Under the pieces are notes generated by a model, which saw nothing but the letters and a program-made list of their open reading frames with translations, ran no database searches and had not been told where the DNA came from. A program made the position numbers and the translations under genes. Below are positions 8,601 to 17,035 of a stretch of DNA of 48,708 bases, piece by piece (positions within the stretch are counted from its first letter, which is position 1; each line of letters starts with the position of its first letter). Origin of the DNA: Deltaproteobacteria bacterium (lineage in GTDB: Bacteria > Myxococcota > Myxococcia > Myxococcales > 40CM-4-68-19); assembly GCA_005879805.1 (NCBI GenBank), contig VBKL01000105.1, positions 1 to 48,708 of the forward strand, read 5' to 3'.

Positions 8601-9429
8601 GCGCGGCAAACAGCTCGATCAGGCCCTGCCCGGCCGCGAGGGCCCGGCCTTCCGGATCCGCCGAAGGATCGTAGGCGCCGATGCTCGCCGAGCAGATGGG
8701 GAGCGCGGCGCCGATGGCCCGCACCGCGTCCTGCACCTCGCGCGGCGTGAGGCCGCCCGGCGGCGCGAACTCGTTGGCGGGGGCGAGGGCGGGATCGTGC
8801 ACGTCGAGATCGACGTGGACGTGGATGCGGCGAGCGGTCAGTCGTGAAAGCACGGGCTGGAGAGCAGCCGCCGCTCCTTCCTTGCGGATCTGTGGGACCG
8901 TCACCCATCCGAGACGCGAGCCTTCGACGGCGGTGCGCTCCTCCGGATCCAGGTCGCGCGCGCCGACGAGAAACGCCTCCTGCTCGGGCACCGGAGCGAA
9001 GCCGGGAACGGACCGGGCCAGCCCGCGAAAACAGCGCCCGGTCGCCACCGCGAGCGCCATCCCGTCGAGAAAGCCGCTGCGCGTGGTTTCGGGCGTGTTG
9101 AAATCGCCGTGACCGTCGAACCAGGCCAGGGCCGTCCGCGCGCCCAGGCCGCCGACGGCCCCGACTACCGCTCCGCAGTTGCCGGAGAGGACGAGCGGGA
9201 AACGCCCCGCCGCAAGCGCGCCGCGCACCTCGGCCGCCAACGTCCGGTGGAGATCGAAGGTGGTGCCGATCTCCGCGCGAAATCGCGTCGAAGCTTCGAC
9301 GGTGGCCTCGGTGACGTCGGCGCCCAGGCTCCGCAGCCTGTCCGCACCGCCGAGCCGTTCGGGACCTTTGCCCATCCGTACGCCGCGATTTCCCGCGTCG
9401 TACGGGACGCGAACTACATGCACGCGCAT
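8578..9429 (-). CDS. Arginase/agmatinase-family (ureohydrolase-fold) protein
   Basis: A 283-residue member of the arginase-deacetylase fold. Two of the three manganese motifs are clear: WFDGHGDFNTPET (DxHxD type) and HVDLDVHDPALAPANEF (DxDxxDP type). The first motif, normally GGDHS with a metal-binding His, reads SGNCGA here, so Cys or Asn occupies the His place. Variants of this kind occur in uncharacterised arginase-like proteins, so the substrate (arginine, agmatine, guanidino acid or other) cannot be named. It ends inside the convergent sigma-associated gene and begins 10 bases before the stop of the ferritin-like gene, so it may be co-transcribed with that pair. Confidence 0.82.
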   Translation of the reverse strand: MRVHVVRVPYDAGNRGVRMGKGPERLGGADRLRSLGADVTEATVEASTRFRAEIGTTFDLHRTLAAEVRGALAAGRFPLVLSGNCGAVVGAVGGLGARTALAWFDGHGDFNTPETTRSGFLDGMALAVATGRCFRGLARSVPGFAPVPEQEAFLVGARDLDPEERTAVEGSRLGWVTVPQIRKEGAAAALQPVLSRLTARRIHVHVDLDVHDPALAPANEFAPPGGLTPREVQDAVRAIGAALPICSASIGAYDPSADPEGRALAAGQGLIELFAALSEPAPS

Positions 9430-9438
9430 GGCGGCATC

Positions 9439-10140
9439 CTATCCGTTCCGCGCGAGGAGCCAGGCGCGTGCAGGCGCCGTGTCGATCCCGAACTGCTCCA
9501 GCCCGGGAAGGACCACTTCTTCCAGGGTGCGGACGAAGATCTCCCTCTTGCGGGCCGTTGCAAGGATGCCGTGCCGCGCGAACTCTCCTTCGTCGGGCTC
9601 GGCGGAGGCCGGCGCGAAAAGTCCATCGCCGACGGTGCCGGAAAGCATCGCGGGCACGAAACGGGAGACAAAGGAGATGTCGATCGCGCGCGTCTCTCGC
9701 GCGAGATGGGCCCAGCCCATGCGCCCGTGCACGACTTCGTCTTTGGCGATCTGGTGCAGGACCTCGCGCACCGTGGGCTCCGGTTCGTCGGCGAGCAGCG
9801 TCGCCACCGTCGCCACGCTTTCCGTCTCCGTGATGCAGCAGCAGGCGACCACTTCGTAGAGGAGCGCCTCGCGGGGCGCGAGGCCGGCGGGCGCGATCGA
9901 GGCGGCCGCCGGCCATTCGGAGCCGACTGCGTCGCCATATCTACCCGCCAGCTCCGCACAGAACGCCGCGTGACGGCGCTCGTCGCCCGCCGCGCGTTCC
10001 ATGAGCGCGACGACTGGCGATGCGGCGTCCCAGGAAGCGATCGCCGGGCCGAGCCTTGCAAATCTCTCGGCCGCCTCCCGCTCGACCCGGGTGCGAAACG
10101 CCCAGGCCGTGCCGATGGTGCGGCGGAGCGGCTCGTTCAC
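9439..10140 (-). CDS. Ferritin-like di-iron protein
   Basis: A 233-residue four-helix protein with the spaced Glu/His pattern of a di-iron carboxylate site: ERRH in the second helix (ExxH), an ITETES segment in the third, and DEVVHGRMGW (ExxH) in the fourth. Ferritin-like or diiron-oxygenase folds use exactly this arrangement. The GTG at 10140 overlaps the stop of the upstream small lipoprotein by four bases, so the two are probably made together. Possible roles are iron handling, peroxide detoxification or oxidation of an unknown substrate. An upstream extension of the frame would run through the lipoprotein gene and was not used. Confidence 0.78.
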   Translation of the reverse strand: MNEPLRRTIGTAWAFRTRVEREAAERFARLGPAIASWDAASPVVALMERAAGDERRHAAFCAELAGRYGDAVGSEWPAAASIAPAGLAPREALLYEVVACCCITETESVATVATLLADEPEPTVREVLHQIAKDEVVHGRMGWAHLARETRAIDISFVSRFVPAMLSGTVGDGLFAPASAEPDEGEFARHGILATARKREIFVRTLEEVVLPGLEQFGIDTAPARAWLLARNG

Positions 10141-10346
10141 CAGCCCATCACTCCGCCGCCGCCCGACGACTGCGTGCTCGGCTGGTCGCTGCTCGTCGCC
10201 GTGCCGCCGTCGGCAGCGCTCATGTCCGTGTTTGCCGTCGCACCGCCACCGGAGCCCTTCGACGAGGATCCCGTGGCGCAGCTTGCCTGTGCGCCGACCA
10301 CGGCCCCGGTCACCACCAGCACGCGAAACAGCTTCTTGAAGAGCAC
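10137..10346 (-). CDS. Small Ser/Gly-rich lipoprotein
   Basis: A 69-residue protein starting at a GTG preceded by a good ribosome binding site (AGGGGGA). The signal peptide (MLFKKLFRVLVVTGAVVGAQASC) has a lipobox-like end, QASC. The mature part is only about 47 residues of Ser, Gly, Thr and Ala ending in SGGGGVMGW, a flexible tether without a fold. It is translationally coupled to the ferritin-like gene. It may anchor a partner in the periplasm or simply be a surface tether; the function is unknown. Confidence 0.7.
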   Translation of the reverse strand: MLFKKLFRVLVVTGAVVGAQASCATGSSSKGSGGGATANTDMSAADGGTATSSDQPSTQSSGGGGVMGW

Positions 10347-10411
10347 AGGTCCCCCTTTGGTGATTGCGGCAGATGTAGCACGGTTTGCCAGGGATCCTGC
10401 CATGCACTTGA

Positions 10412-12814
10412 ATGGACGCCATGGGACGCATCGACGTGCTCTCCGCCCTTCGCTCCTTGCGGCGCTCGCCCGGAGTTTCCCTGGCCGCCGTCCTCTCCCT
10501 CGCCTTCGGCATCGCCGCGAGTTGCGCCGTCTTTTCCGTGGTCGACGCGCTGCTCTTGCAGCCGCTGCCCTTCGCGGATCCGGCGTCGCTCGTCTTCGCG
10601 ACCGAAACAACGGGCCCCGATCACGCGCTCAACGCCGTCTCGGGTCCCGATCTCGTCGACTGGCGATCGCGAGCGCAGTCCTTCGCCGAACTCGGCGGAT
10701 TCCGGCGGACGCAGGTCACGCTGACGCGTCTCGAGGCACCGGAGCGGGTCGACGCCGCGGCCGTGCAGCCCGGAGTTTTCTCTGCCCTGCGGGTCCCGCC
10801 CGTCCTCGGTCGAACGCTGGTCGCCGCGGACGATCTACCGGGCGCGCCGCGCGTTGCGGTGATCTCCCATCGCTTCTGGCGTACCCGGCTCTCGGGTGAC
10901 GGCACGGTCCTCGAGCGCTCCGTCACCCTCGCCGGGCAACCGGTTCGCATCGTCGGCGTGATGCCGGAGGGGTTCCGGTTTCCGCTCGACGGACCCGCGC
11001 CGGAATTGTGGCTGCAGCCGCGGGCGGTGCAGTTCGGCAACATGCTCGACGAGCGCGCGCTCTTCTTCTTCCAGGTCGTCGGCCGGCTGCGCCCCGGGGC
11101 GACCGTCGAGGGCGGACGCGCCGAGCTCGCGGCGATCACCACCGACATCTCCGCGCGCAATCCCGAATCGCACGTCCAGCGCGGGGTGCTGGTCGTGCCT
11201 CTGCGGGAGCAACTGGTCGGCGCCGATCGCGGCTCGCTGGTCCTGCTCCTCGGAGCAGTCGGAGTCCTCCTCGTCATCGCCTGCACCAACGTGGGAAGCC
11301 TCTTGCTCGCCCGCGCGGTCCATCGCCGCCAGGAGCTCGCGGTGCGCGCCGCGCTGGGGGCGTCGCGCTGGCAGCTCCTGCGGCAGCTCGGAATCGAGAG
11401 CGCGATCCTCGCCGGCATCGCCGGCGTCCTGGGCGTCTGCGCCTGCGCGGTCTCGCTCGATGCCTTGACCAGCTTCCTACCGCCCGCGATTCCGCGCCTG
11501 CGGCCCCTCGCCATCGACGGGACGGTCCTCCTCTTCGCTCTCGGCGCGTGCGCGCTCTCGGCGCTGGTTTTCGGAAGCGGTCCGGCGCTGATCTTCTCCG
11601 CAACCGAGGCGAACGAAGCGCTGCGCACCACCTCCGGTGGAATCCCGCGCGGGCAGCGGCTCCGCTCCGCGCTCGTCATCGGCGAGGTGGCGCTGGCGAC
11701 CGCGCTGCTCATCTCCGCGACGCTCCTCGTGCGCAGCCTGCGCAACGCCCAGAACCTCGACGCCGGCGTCTCCACGGCGGGCCTGCAGACGCTCGATTTG
11801 ACCTTGCCGGATCCGAAAGATCCGGAGACAGCGCTGCCGCGTTTCGCCGACTCGCTCGTCGAGCGCGCCGCCGCGATCCCCGGAGTGCGAGCCGCCGCCA
11901 TCGCCTCGCCGCTGCCAGTGGGCGGACGTGCCATCGGGCTCACCGTCGCTCCCCGCGACCGGGCGGAGCCGCACCCGCCGCAAAGCTCGCTCTCCTCGCT
12001 GGCGCCCGGCGCGCTCTCGCTGCTCGGGGTGAAGCTCGATCGGGGCCGCGAGTTCACCGCCCGGGACCGCGCCGGCGCGCCGCCGGTCGTGATCGTCAAT
12101 CGTACGCTCGCGCGCCTCTTGTGGCCCGACAAGGATCCGATCGGGCAGCGCATCGGTCTGGGACCGGGGGATCCGGAGAATCGCGAAGTGGTCGGGGTCG
12201 TCGCCGACACGCGCAGCGCGCTCGACGCGCCCGCGGGGCCGCAGATCTATGCCCCCTATGCGCAGGTGCCCTGGCCGTTCTTCACGCTGGTCGTGCGCAG
12301 CGATCTCGGCCCCGTGGCATTGCAGTCGTCGTTACGGCGTGAAATCTCGGCAATCGATCCCGAGCTGCCGGTCGGCGCGACACGCTCGCTGGACGAGGTC
12401 CTCGCGGGCACCGTCGCGCGGCGCAGGTTCGCTGCGCTGGTGCTGACAACGTTCGCGGCGGCGGCGCTGCTTCTCGCGCTGGGTGGCATCTCGGGGACTC
12501 TCGCCTACGTAGTCGCGCAGCGGACCCGCGAGCTCGGAATCCGCGCGGCCCTCGGAGCGACGCGCGGAAGGGTGCTCACACTCGTCCTCGGGCAGGGCTT
12601 GCGGCTCTCCGGGGTCGGCGTGCTGAGCGGAGCGGTGCTCGCGGCCGCGTTCTCGCGGGTGCTCGCGTCGCAGCTCTTCGGGATCGGGGCCACCGATCCG
12701 GTCACCTACGCTGGAATCGCAGGCGCGCTACTGGCGATGGGCGGCGCAGCGTCGCTGGTTCCGGCGTGGCATGCGACGCGAGTCGATCCGATGGAGACGC
12801 TCCGCGCCGAGTAA
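10412..12814 (+). CDS. MacB/FtsX-type ABC permease, duplicated ADOP-like form
   Basis: An 800-residue membrane protein in two repeated halves, each a periplasmic MacB-like domain followed by FtsX-type helices. The N-terminal helix region is SLRRSPGVSLAAVLSLAFGI. Helix clusters lie at roughly residues 270-390 and 680-795, and the C-terminus is DPMETLRAE, typical of this family. The length and duplication match the 'ADOP' permeases common in Acidobacteria and Myxococcota. No ATPase gene is adjacent, so an ABC subunit must come from elsewhere or the protein acts alone. The ATG at 10412 is used; a second Met is three codons later. The promoter must lie in the 65 bases shared with the divergent lipoprotein. 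Confidence 0.88.
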   Translation: MDAMGRIDVLSALRSLRRSPGVSLAAVLSLAFGIAASCAVFSVVDALLLQPLPFADPASLVFATETTGPDHALNAVSGPDLVDWRSRAQSFAELGGFRRTQVTLTRLEAPERVDAAAVQPGVFSALRVPPVLGRTLVAADDLPGAPRVAVISHRFWRTRLSGDGTVLERSVTLAGQPVRIVGVMPEGFRFPLDGPAPELWLQPRAVQFGNMLDERALFFFQVVGRLRPGATVEGGRAELAAITTDISARNPESHVQRGVLVVPLREQLVGADRGSLVLLLGAVGVLLVIACTNVGSLLLARAVHRRQELAVRAALGASRWQLLRQLGIESAILAGIAGVLGVCACAVSLDALTSFLPPAIPRLRPLAIDGTVLLFALGACALSALVFGSGPALIFSATEANEALRTTSGGIPRGQRLRSALVIGEVALATALLISATLLVRSLRNAQNLDAGVSTAGLQTLDLTLPDPKDPETALPRFADSLVERAAAIPGVRAAAIASPLPVGGRAIGLTVAPRDRAEPHPPQSSLSSLAPGALSLLGVKLDRGREFTARDRAGAPPVVIVNRTLARLLWPDKDPIGQRIGLGPGDPENREVVGVVADTRSALDAPAGPQIYAPYAQVPWPFFTLVVRSDLGPVALQSSLRREISAIDPELPVGATRSLDEVLAGTVARRRFAALVLTTFAAAALLLALGGISGTLAYVVAQRTRELGIRAALGATRGRVLTLVLGQGLRLSGVGVLSGAVLAAAFSRVLASQLFGIGATDPVTYAGIAGALLAMGGAASLVPAWHATRVDPMETLRAE

Positions 12815-12823
12815 CGCCTGGTA

Positions 12824-14092
12824 CTAGGGCACGGCTTCGCGAGCGAGGCCGAGCCGCGGCGCAGTCCGGCCGATCCGCAGCACGACGACGGCGGCGACGA
12901 GGCAGATGGAGCCAGCCACGATCCAGGCTGGCGTGTACGTCGTGAGGCTGGTCCGGATGATGCCGGCGCCGAGCGCTCCGAAACCGGCGCCGATCTGGTG
13001 CGACGCGACGATCCAGCCGAAGGCGATGGGCGCATCGCGGACGCCCATCGCTTCCGTGGTGAGCCGCACCGTCGGCGGGACCGTGGCGATCCAATCGAGG
13101 CCGTAGAAGATGGCGAAGAGCGGCAGCCCGAAGACGTGGGCATTGAACGCCTGCGGGAGCCAGAGCAGCGCGAGGCCGCGCAGCCCGTAGTACCAGAAGA
13201 GCAGCTTGCGCGAGTCGATGCGGTCGGAGAGCCATCCGCTCGCCGTGGTGCCGAACAGATCGAAGATGCCCATGACCGCGAGCAGGCCAGCGGCCCGCAC
13301 TTCGGGAATTCCGTGGTCCATGCAGGCGGGGACGAGATGCGTTCCCACGAGCCCGTTGGTCGTTGCGCCGCAGACGAAGAAGCTGCCGGCGAGGAGCCAG
13401 AAGTCGCCCTTGCGCGATCCTTCGCGCAACACCCGGAACGCGTTGGCGACCGGGTTCTGCCGCGACGGCGCGACCTGGGGCGTTTGCGGAGTCGCGCCGA
13501 ACGGCAGGAGCCCGAGATCCGAGGGGCGATCGCGCATGAGGAATGCAACGAGCGGCAACAGCAGCACGATCACGGAAGCGACGATGAACGTCACCGCGCG
13601 CCAGCCGTGGCCCTCGACGACGTGCGCCTCGAGAGGGAGAAAGAGCATCTGCCCGGTGGCGGTGCTGGCGGTGAGGATTCCCATCACCGTCCCGCGGCGG
13701 GAGAAGAACCAGCGATTCACGACCGTGGCTCCGAGCACCATCGCGGTCGTGCCGGTGCCGAGCCCCACCAGGACGCCCCAGGTGAGGATGAGCTGCCAGC
13801 TCGTGCGCATCTGCGAGGTCAGCGCGACTCCGACGCCGATGAGCGCCAGCGAGACGAGGACGGTGCGGCGGATCCCGAACCGCTCCATCAAGGCCGCGGC
13901 GAACGGTCCGACGAGCCCGTAGAGAACCAGGTTCACGGAGACCGCCGAGGAGAGCAGGGCGCGGCTCCACCCGAACTCGCGCTCGAGCGGCACCATCAGG
14001 ATCGACGGAGTCGCGCGAACCGCGGCGGCGCAGAGGAGCACCACGAAGGTGGCGCCCGCGACGACGAAGGCAGGATGGATCTTCTGTTTCAC
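12824..14092 (-). CDS. MFS transporter
   Basis: A 422-residue, 12-helix major facilitator protein resembling the oxalate/formate or monocarboxylate branch. The helix 2-3 loop carries MERFGIRRTVL, the family's conserved G-x-R-R type signature, and the matching loop in the second half is WLSDRIDSRKLL. The substrate is unknown. The GTG start overlaps the stop of the GlxA-type regulator by four bases, so the transporter is in its operon. It is convergent with the MacB-like permease, with ten bases between stops. Confidence 0.88.
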   Translation of the reverse strand: MKQKIHPAFVVAGATFVVLLCAAAVRATPSILMVPLEREFGWSRALLSSAVSVNLVLYGLVGPFAAALMERFGIRRTVLVSLALIGVGVALTSQMRTSWQLILTWGVLVGLGTGTTAMVLGATVVNRWFFSRRGTVMGILTASTATGQMLFLPLEAHVVEGHGWRAVTFIVASVIVLLLPLVAFLMRDRPSDLGLLPFGATPQTPQVAPSRQNPVANAFRVLREGSRKGDFWLLAGSFFVCGATTNGLVGTHLVPACMDHGIPEVRAAGLLAVMGIFDLFGTTASGWLSDRIDSRKLLFWYYGLRGLALLWLPQAFNAHVFGLPLFAIFYGLDWIATVPPTVRLTTEAMGVRDAPIAFGWIVASHQIGAGFGALGAGIIRTSLTTYTPAWIVAGSICLVAAVVVLRIGRTAPRLGLAREAVP

Positions 14093-15096
14093 GAAGCCAG
14101 CTCCTGGGCCGCAAACCGCGCGCGATAAGCCGACGGTGTGACGTGCAAAGCGCGCAGGAAGGCGCGGCGGAGCACCTCGGCGCTACCGAAACCCGCTTCG
14201 GCGGCGATCGCCTCGAGGCCCTTGTCCGATTGCTGCAGGGCGCGGCGCGCCGCTTCCAGGCGGAGCTGTTCGACCGCCTCGGCAGGCGCCACTCCGAGCT
14301 CGCGCTGGAACACGCGGGTCAGCTGGCGCGGGCTCTTCCCGATTCGCTTGGCGAGAGCGGGAACCGACAGGTCGCCGGCAGGGTTTTCAGCGGCCCAGGC
14401 GACGAGATCGCGGATCGAGGGCGTCTGCGCGGCCTGGAGCCGCAGCGGAGCGCTGTACTGGCTCTGGTCGCCCGGCCTGCGCAGGTACATGACCATCGCC
14501 CGCGCGAGCTGCAGGGCCAGCTCCGCGCCGAGATCCTCCTCGATCAGCGCGAGGGCGAGGTCCATCCCGGCGCTCACGCCGGCGGAGGTGTAGACGTTGC
14601 CGTCGCGGACCCAGATGCGGTCCTCCTCGACGCGAATGCGCGGATAGCTCCGGGCGAGCTCCGCGGCGCGCGACCAGTGCGTCGTGACGGTACGACCGTC
14701 GAGGAGCCCCGCCTCGGCAAGGAGGAACGCTCCGGTGCAGACGGAGCCGAGGCGGCGGACCCGGCCGGACATCTTGCGGAGCCACTCGAGCACCAAGGGA
14801 TCGTCGATCACCGAGTCGACGCCGATGCCGCCCACGACGAGCAGCGTGTCGATGCCGGTGCGCACCTCGGGGTACGTCGTGTCGGGGAGGAAGCGGAACC
14901 CGGAAGAGCCCGCGATCGGACCCGGCTCCATCCCGACCACGACCGGTGCGTATCCCGGGTGGGATTTGCGCTCGTCGCGCAACAAACGGGTTGCACGCGC
15001 GAACAGCTCCAGCGGGCCGGACAGGTCCAGCGCCTGGATGCCCGGGTAGACGAAGAAGGCGACTCGCAGCGGTTTCGAAGCCTGCATGGTGCCCAT
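14089..15096 (-). CDS. GlxA family AraC-type transcriptional regulator
   Basis: A 335-residue regulator with an N-terminal DJ-1/PfpI-like domain (LRVAFFVYPGIQALDLSGPL; nucleophile-elbow-like GSVCTGAFLLAEAG) and a C-terminal AraC DNA-binding domain with two helix-turn-helices (LAKRIGKSPRQLTRVF and LEAIAAEAGFGSAEVLRRAF). The ATG at 15096 (MGTMQASKPLRVAFF) is chosen because family members begin close to the RVAF strand. An ATG at 15150 would add 18 residues and directly follows the DUF4442 stop. The downstream MFS gene overlaps by four bases and is the likely target. A 21-base-spaced direct repeat upstream may be its operator. Confidence 0.86.
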   Translation of the reverse strand: MGTMQASKPLRVAFFVYPGIQALDLSGPLELFARATRLLRDERKSHPGYAPVVVGMEPGPIAGSSGFRFLPDTTYPEVRTGIDTLLVVGGIGVDSVIDDPLVLEWLRKMSGRVRRLGSVCTGAFLLAEAGLLDGRTVTTHWSRAAELARSYPRIRVEEDRIWVRDGNVYTSAGVSAGMDLALALIEEDLGAELALQLARAMVMYLRRPGDQSQYSAPLRLQAAQTPSIRDLVAWAAENPAGDLSVPALAKRIGKSPRQLTRVFQRELGVAPAEAVEQLRLEAARRALQQSDKGLEAIAAEAGFGSAEVLRRAFLRALHVTPSAYRARFAAQELAS

Positions 15097-15123
15097 GCTG
15101 CTCGCGGGAGTCGATGTCCGCAA

Positions 15124-15151
15124 GGACATTGATCCAACGATTCGGGACATT
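15124..15151 (-). promoter_or_regulatory. Direct repeat GGACATT-N14-GGACATT, candidate AraC-type operator
   Basis: Copies at 15124-15130 and 15145-15151, exactly 21 bases apart (two helical turns), just upstream of the GlxA-type regulator. AraC-family proteins commonly bind direct half-sites with this spacing. The first copy also pairs with ATGTCC at 15114 to form a hairpin-like ATGTCC-GCAA-GGACAT. Function inferred. Confidence 0.4.
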
Positions 15152-15669
15152 CAGGCGCGAGCGCCGTTGGTGGGTGCCGTCGCAGCCGTCTTCCGATCCT
15201 TGCGGCGGATGCTGAGCACCTTCGTGACGCGGGCGATGGCCAGGCCGTCCTGGTCGAAGACCGTCGCCTCGAGCTTCGGATTGATCTTCCCCGCCGCGTC
15301 GATTTCGCGCTTGAACTGGGCCAGGAGCGCGGGAGGCACTTCGAAACGCGCGCGCACCCGGCCTCGGCCGGGCTTGAGGAACTCGATGGTCGCGCTCTTG
15401 TCCCAGACCACGTACTCGTCGCCGAGCTGCATCATGATCATCAGCATGAAGAAGGGGTCGCACATCGAATAAAGCGACCCGCCGAACTGCGTGCCGACGA
15501 AGTTCCGGTTCCAGGGCGACAGCTTCATCTCTACTTCGAGGACGCTGAGGTCCTTCGCGACGTGCACGACCGAGATTCCGGCGCCGAGGTAGGGCGGCCA
15601 GAAGCGGAGGAGTTTCAGGAACCTGGCGTATCCGAGGGCGTCGGCGGCGCGCTGGAGGAAGGGGAGCAT
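15151..15669 (-). CDS. DUF4442 hotdog-fold protein (thioesterase-like)
   Basis: A 172-residue protein with the hotdog thioesterase fold of the DUF4442 group. It shows a long hydrophobic N-terminal helix, LSPWNRNFVGTQFGGSLYSM (the dimer-helix region with GTQFGGS) and an EFLKPGRGRVRARFEVP strand. Members are thought to act on acyl thioesters, but their substrates are undefined. It is probably the first gene of the block that includes the GlxA-type regulator and MFS carrier, with which it shares strand and close spacing. Confidence 0.82.
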   Translation of the reverse strand: MLPFLQRAADALGYARFLKLLRFWPPYLGAGISVVHVAKDLSVLEVEMKLSPWNRNFVGTQFGGSLYSMCDPFFMLMIMMQLGDEYVVWDKSATIEFLKPGRGRVRARFEVPPALLAQFKREIDAAGKINPKLEATVFDQDGLAIARVTKVLSIRRKDRKTAATAPTNGARA

Positions 15670-15709
15670 GTTCCGAAGGATGCCAGCCGCGAGGAAGCGT
15701 CGCGACCGC

Positions 15710-16990
15710 TCACGCCTCCGGCGGAACCGTCATCTCCGCCGGCTGCCCCATCTCGCCGCTCGCCGATCCCGTACTGGTCACCGGAATGTTGGGGAACACC
15801 AGACTGATCGCCGCCGACGCGAGCGCGATGCCCGCGATGGCCCAGAAGATGATCCCCAGGCCGGACTGCAAGGAGGCCGACAGCGCGTTCAGCACCGAGG
15901 AGGTGAGCCCTGCGCCATGCCCGGGTCCGAGCAGCTGATCGGCGGCCTGCGGCGTGTGGATGCTCGCACCGGGTCGCAAGAAGAGGGCGAGCGCGATCGC
16001 CGCGACGGCGGAGATGGCAAGCCCGCTCCGCACCAGGATCCGGAACCCCACGCGCGGGAGCAATCGGCCGCTGATCGCGCTGGCGATGGGCCAGCCGATG
16101 ACCATGGGCGTGATGGCGCTGCCGGCTTCGGTCGGCGTGCCGCCGAGGACCCCCTGCACGTAGAGCGGCACGTAGGTGACCATCGAGATCATGCCCGCGC
16201 CCACCAGAGCGCCTGTGGCGGTTGCGACGGACATCACGCGTTCGCGGAAGAGGTCCAGCGGCACGACCGGTTCGGGGGCCCGCTTCTCGATGGCGAAGAA
16301 GGCGAAGAGCGACACCGCGGCGAGCGGCAATCCGATCGCGCTCGCAACGCCGCCGTGAGTGCCGAAAAGGAGCGCCGCAAGCCCGAGCGTGAGCACGCCC
16401 GCGCCGGCGAGGTCGAGCGAGTGCCGGCGATGCTCGACGTCCTCGTGCAGGGCGACGACGAGGAGCGCCGCGGCCGCGATCCCTGCCGGGACGTTGATGA
16501 AGAAGACCCACCGCCAGGAGAGGTACTTGACGATGATCCCGCCGAGGAGCGGACCGATGAGCCCGGCGACGCCCCACACCGCGCCGAAGACGCCCTGCAT
16601 CCGGCTGCGCTCTTCCAGGTTGTAGATGTCGCCGACGATGGTGAGGGTCGTCGGCTGCATCGCTCCGGCCCCGAGCCCCTGCACGGCGCGGAAGGCGATG
16701 AGCGCGCCGATCCCTTGCGCGAGCCCGCTCGCCATCGAGCCGACGAGGAAGACGGCGATGCCGGCGAGGAGCACCGGCTTGCGCCCGTAGAGATCGGCGA
16801 GCTTGCCGTAGATGGGGACCGTCACCGTCGAGGTGAGCAGGTACGCGGTGAAGACCCAGGAGTAGTAGTGGATGCCGCCGAGATCGCCGACTACGGTCGG
16901 CATGGCCGTGGAGACAACCGTCATCTCCATCGCAGCCATCGACAGGCTGAGGAGGAGCGAGACGACGGTGAGCGGGCGATTCGTCTTCAT
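15710..16990 (-). CDS. DHA2-type MFS drug efflux protein (internally shortened)
   Basis: A 426-residue MFS protein of the EmrB/DHA2 (14-helix) type. Helix 1 contains AAMEMTVVSTAMPTVVGDLG; motif A is YGKLADLYGRKPVLLAG; the antiporter motif C region is GVFGAVWGVAGLIGPLLGG. Relatives are usually about 480-500 residues. Here LFLRPGASIHTP runs straight into the tail that normally precedes the last helix, so the segment with about two helices near residue 345-350 is missing. The frame is intact. Drug export is the default expectation; the deletion may make it inactive. It starts with MKTNRPLTVVSLLLS, and the ATG is the only sensible start. Confidence 0.82.
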   Translation of the reverse strand: MKTNRPLTVVSLLLSLSMAAMEMTVVSTAMPTVVGDLGGIHYYSWVFTAYLLTSTVTVPIYGKLADLYGRKPVLLAGIAVFLVGSMASGLAQGIGALIAFRAVQGLGAGAMQPTTLTIVGDIYNLEERSRMQGVFGAVWGVAGLIGPLLGGIIVKYLSWRWVFFINVPAGIAAAALLVVALHEDVEHRRHSLDLAGAGVLTLGLAALLFGTHGGVASAIGLPLAAVSLFAFFAIEKRAPEPVVPLDLFRERVMSVATATGALVGAGMISMVTYVPLYVQGVLGGTPTEAGSAITPMVIGWPIASAISGRLLPRVGFRILVRSGLAISAVAAIALALFLRPGASIHTPQAADQLLGPGHGAGLTSSVLNALSASLQSGLGIIFWAIAGIALASAAISLVFPNIPVTSTGSASGEMGQPAEMTVPPEA

Positions 16991-17035
16991 CGACCATGGT
17001 AGATGCCGCGCCCGCGCCGGAGAAGCAACCGCGCT

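Noticed and set aside
9109-10899. A 596-codon plus-strand frame across 9109-10899
   Set aside because: Arg/Pro/Gly-rich with no domain and antisense to the arginase-family and ferritin-like genes; a high-GC artefact.
12998-14128. A 376-codon plus-strand frame opposite the first MFS gene
   Set aside because: Glu/Arg-rich shadow; the minus strand encodes an unmistakable 12-helix transporter.
15668-17002. A 444-codon plus-strand frame opposite the MDR-type MFS gene
   Set aside because: Asp/Arg/His-rich without a fold, typical of the antisense of hydrophobic helices.
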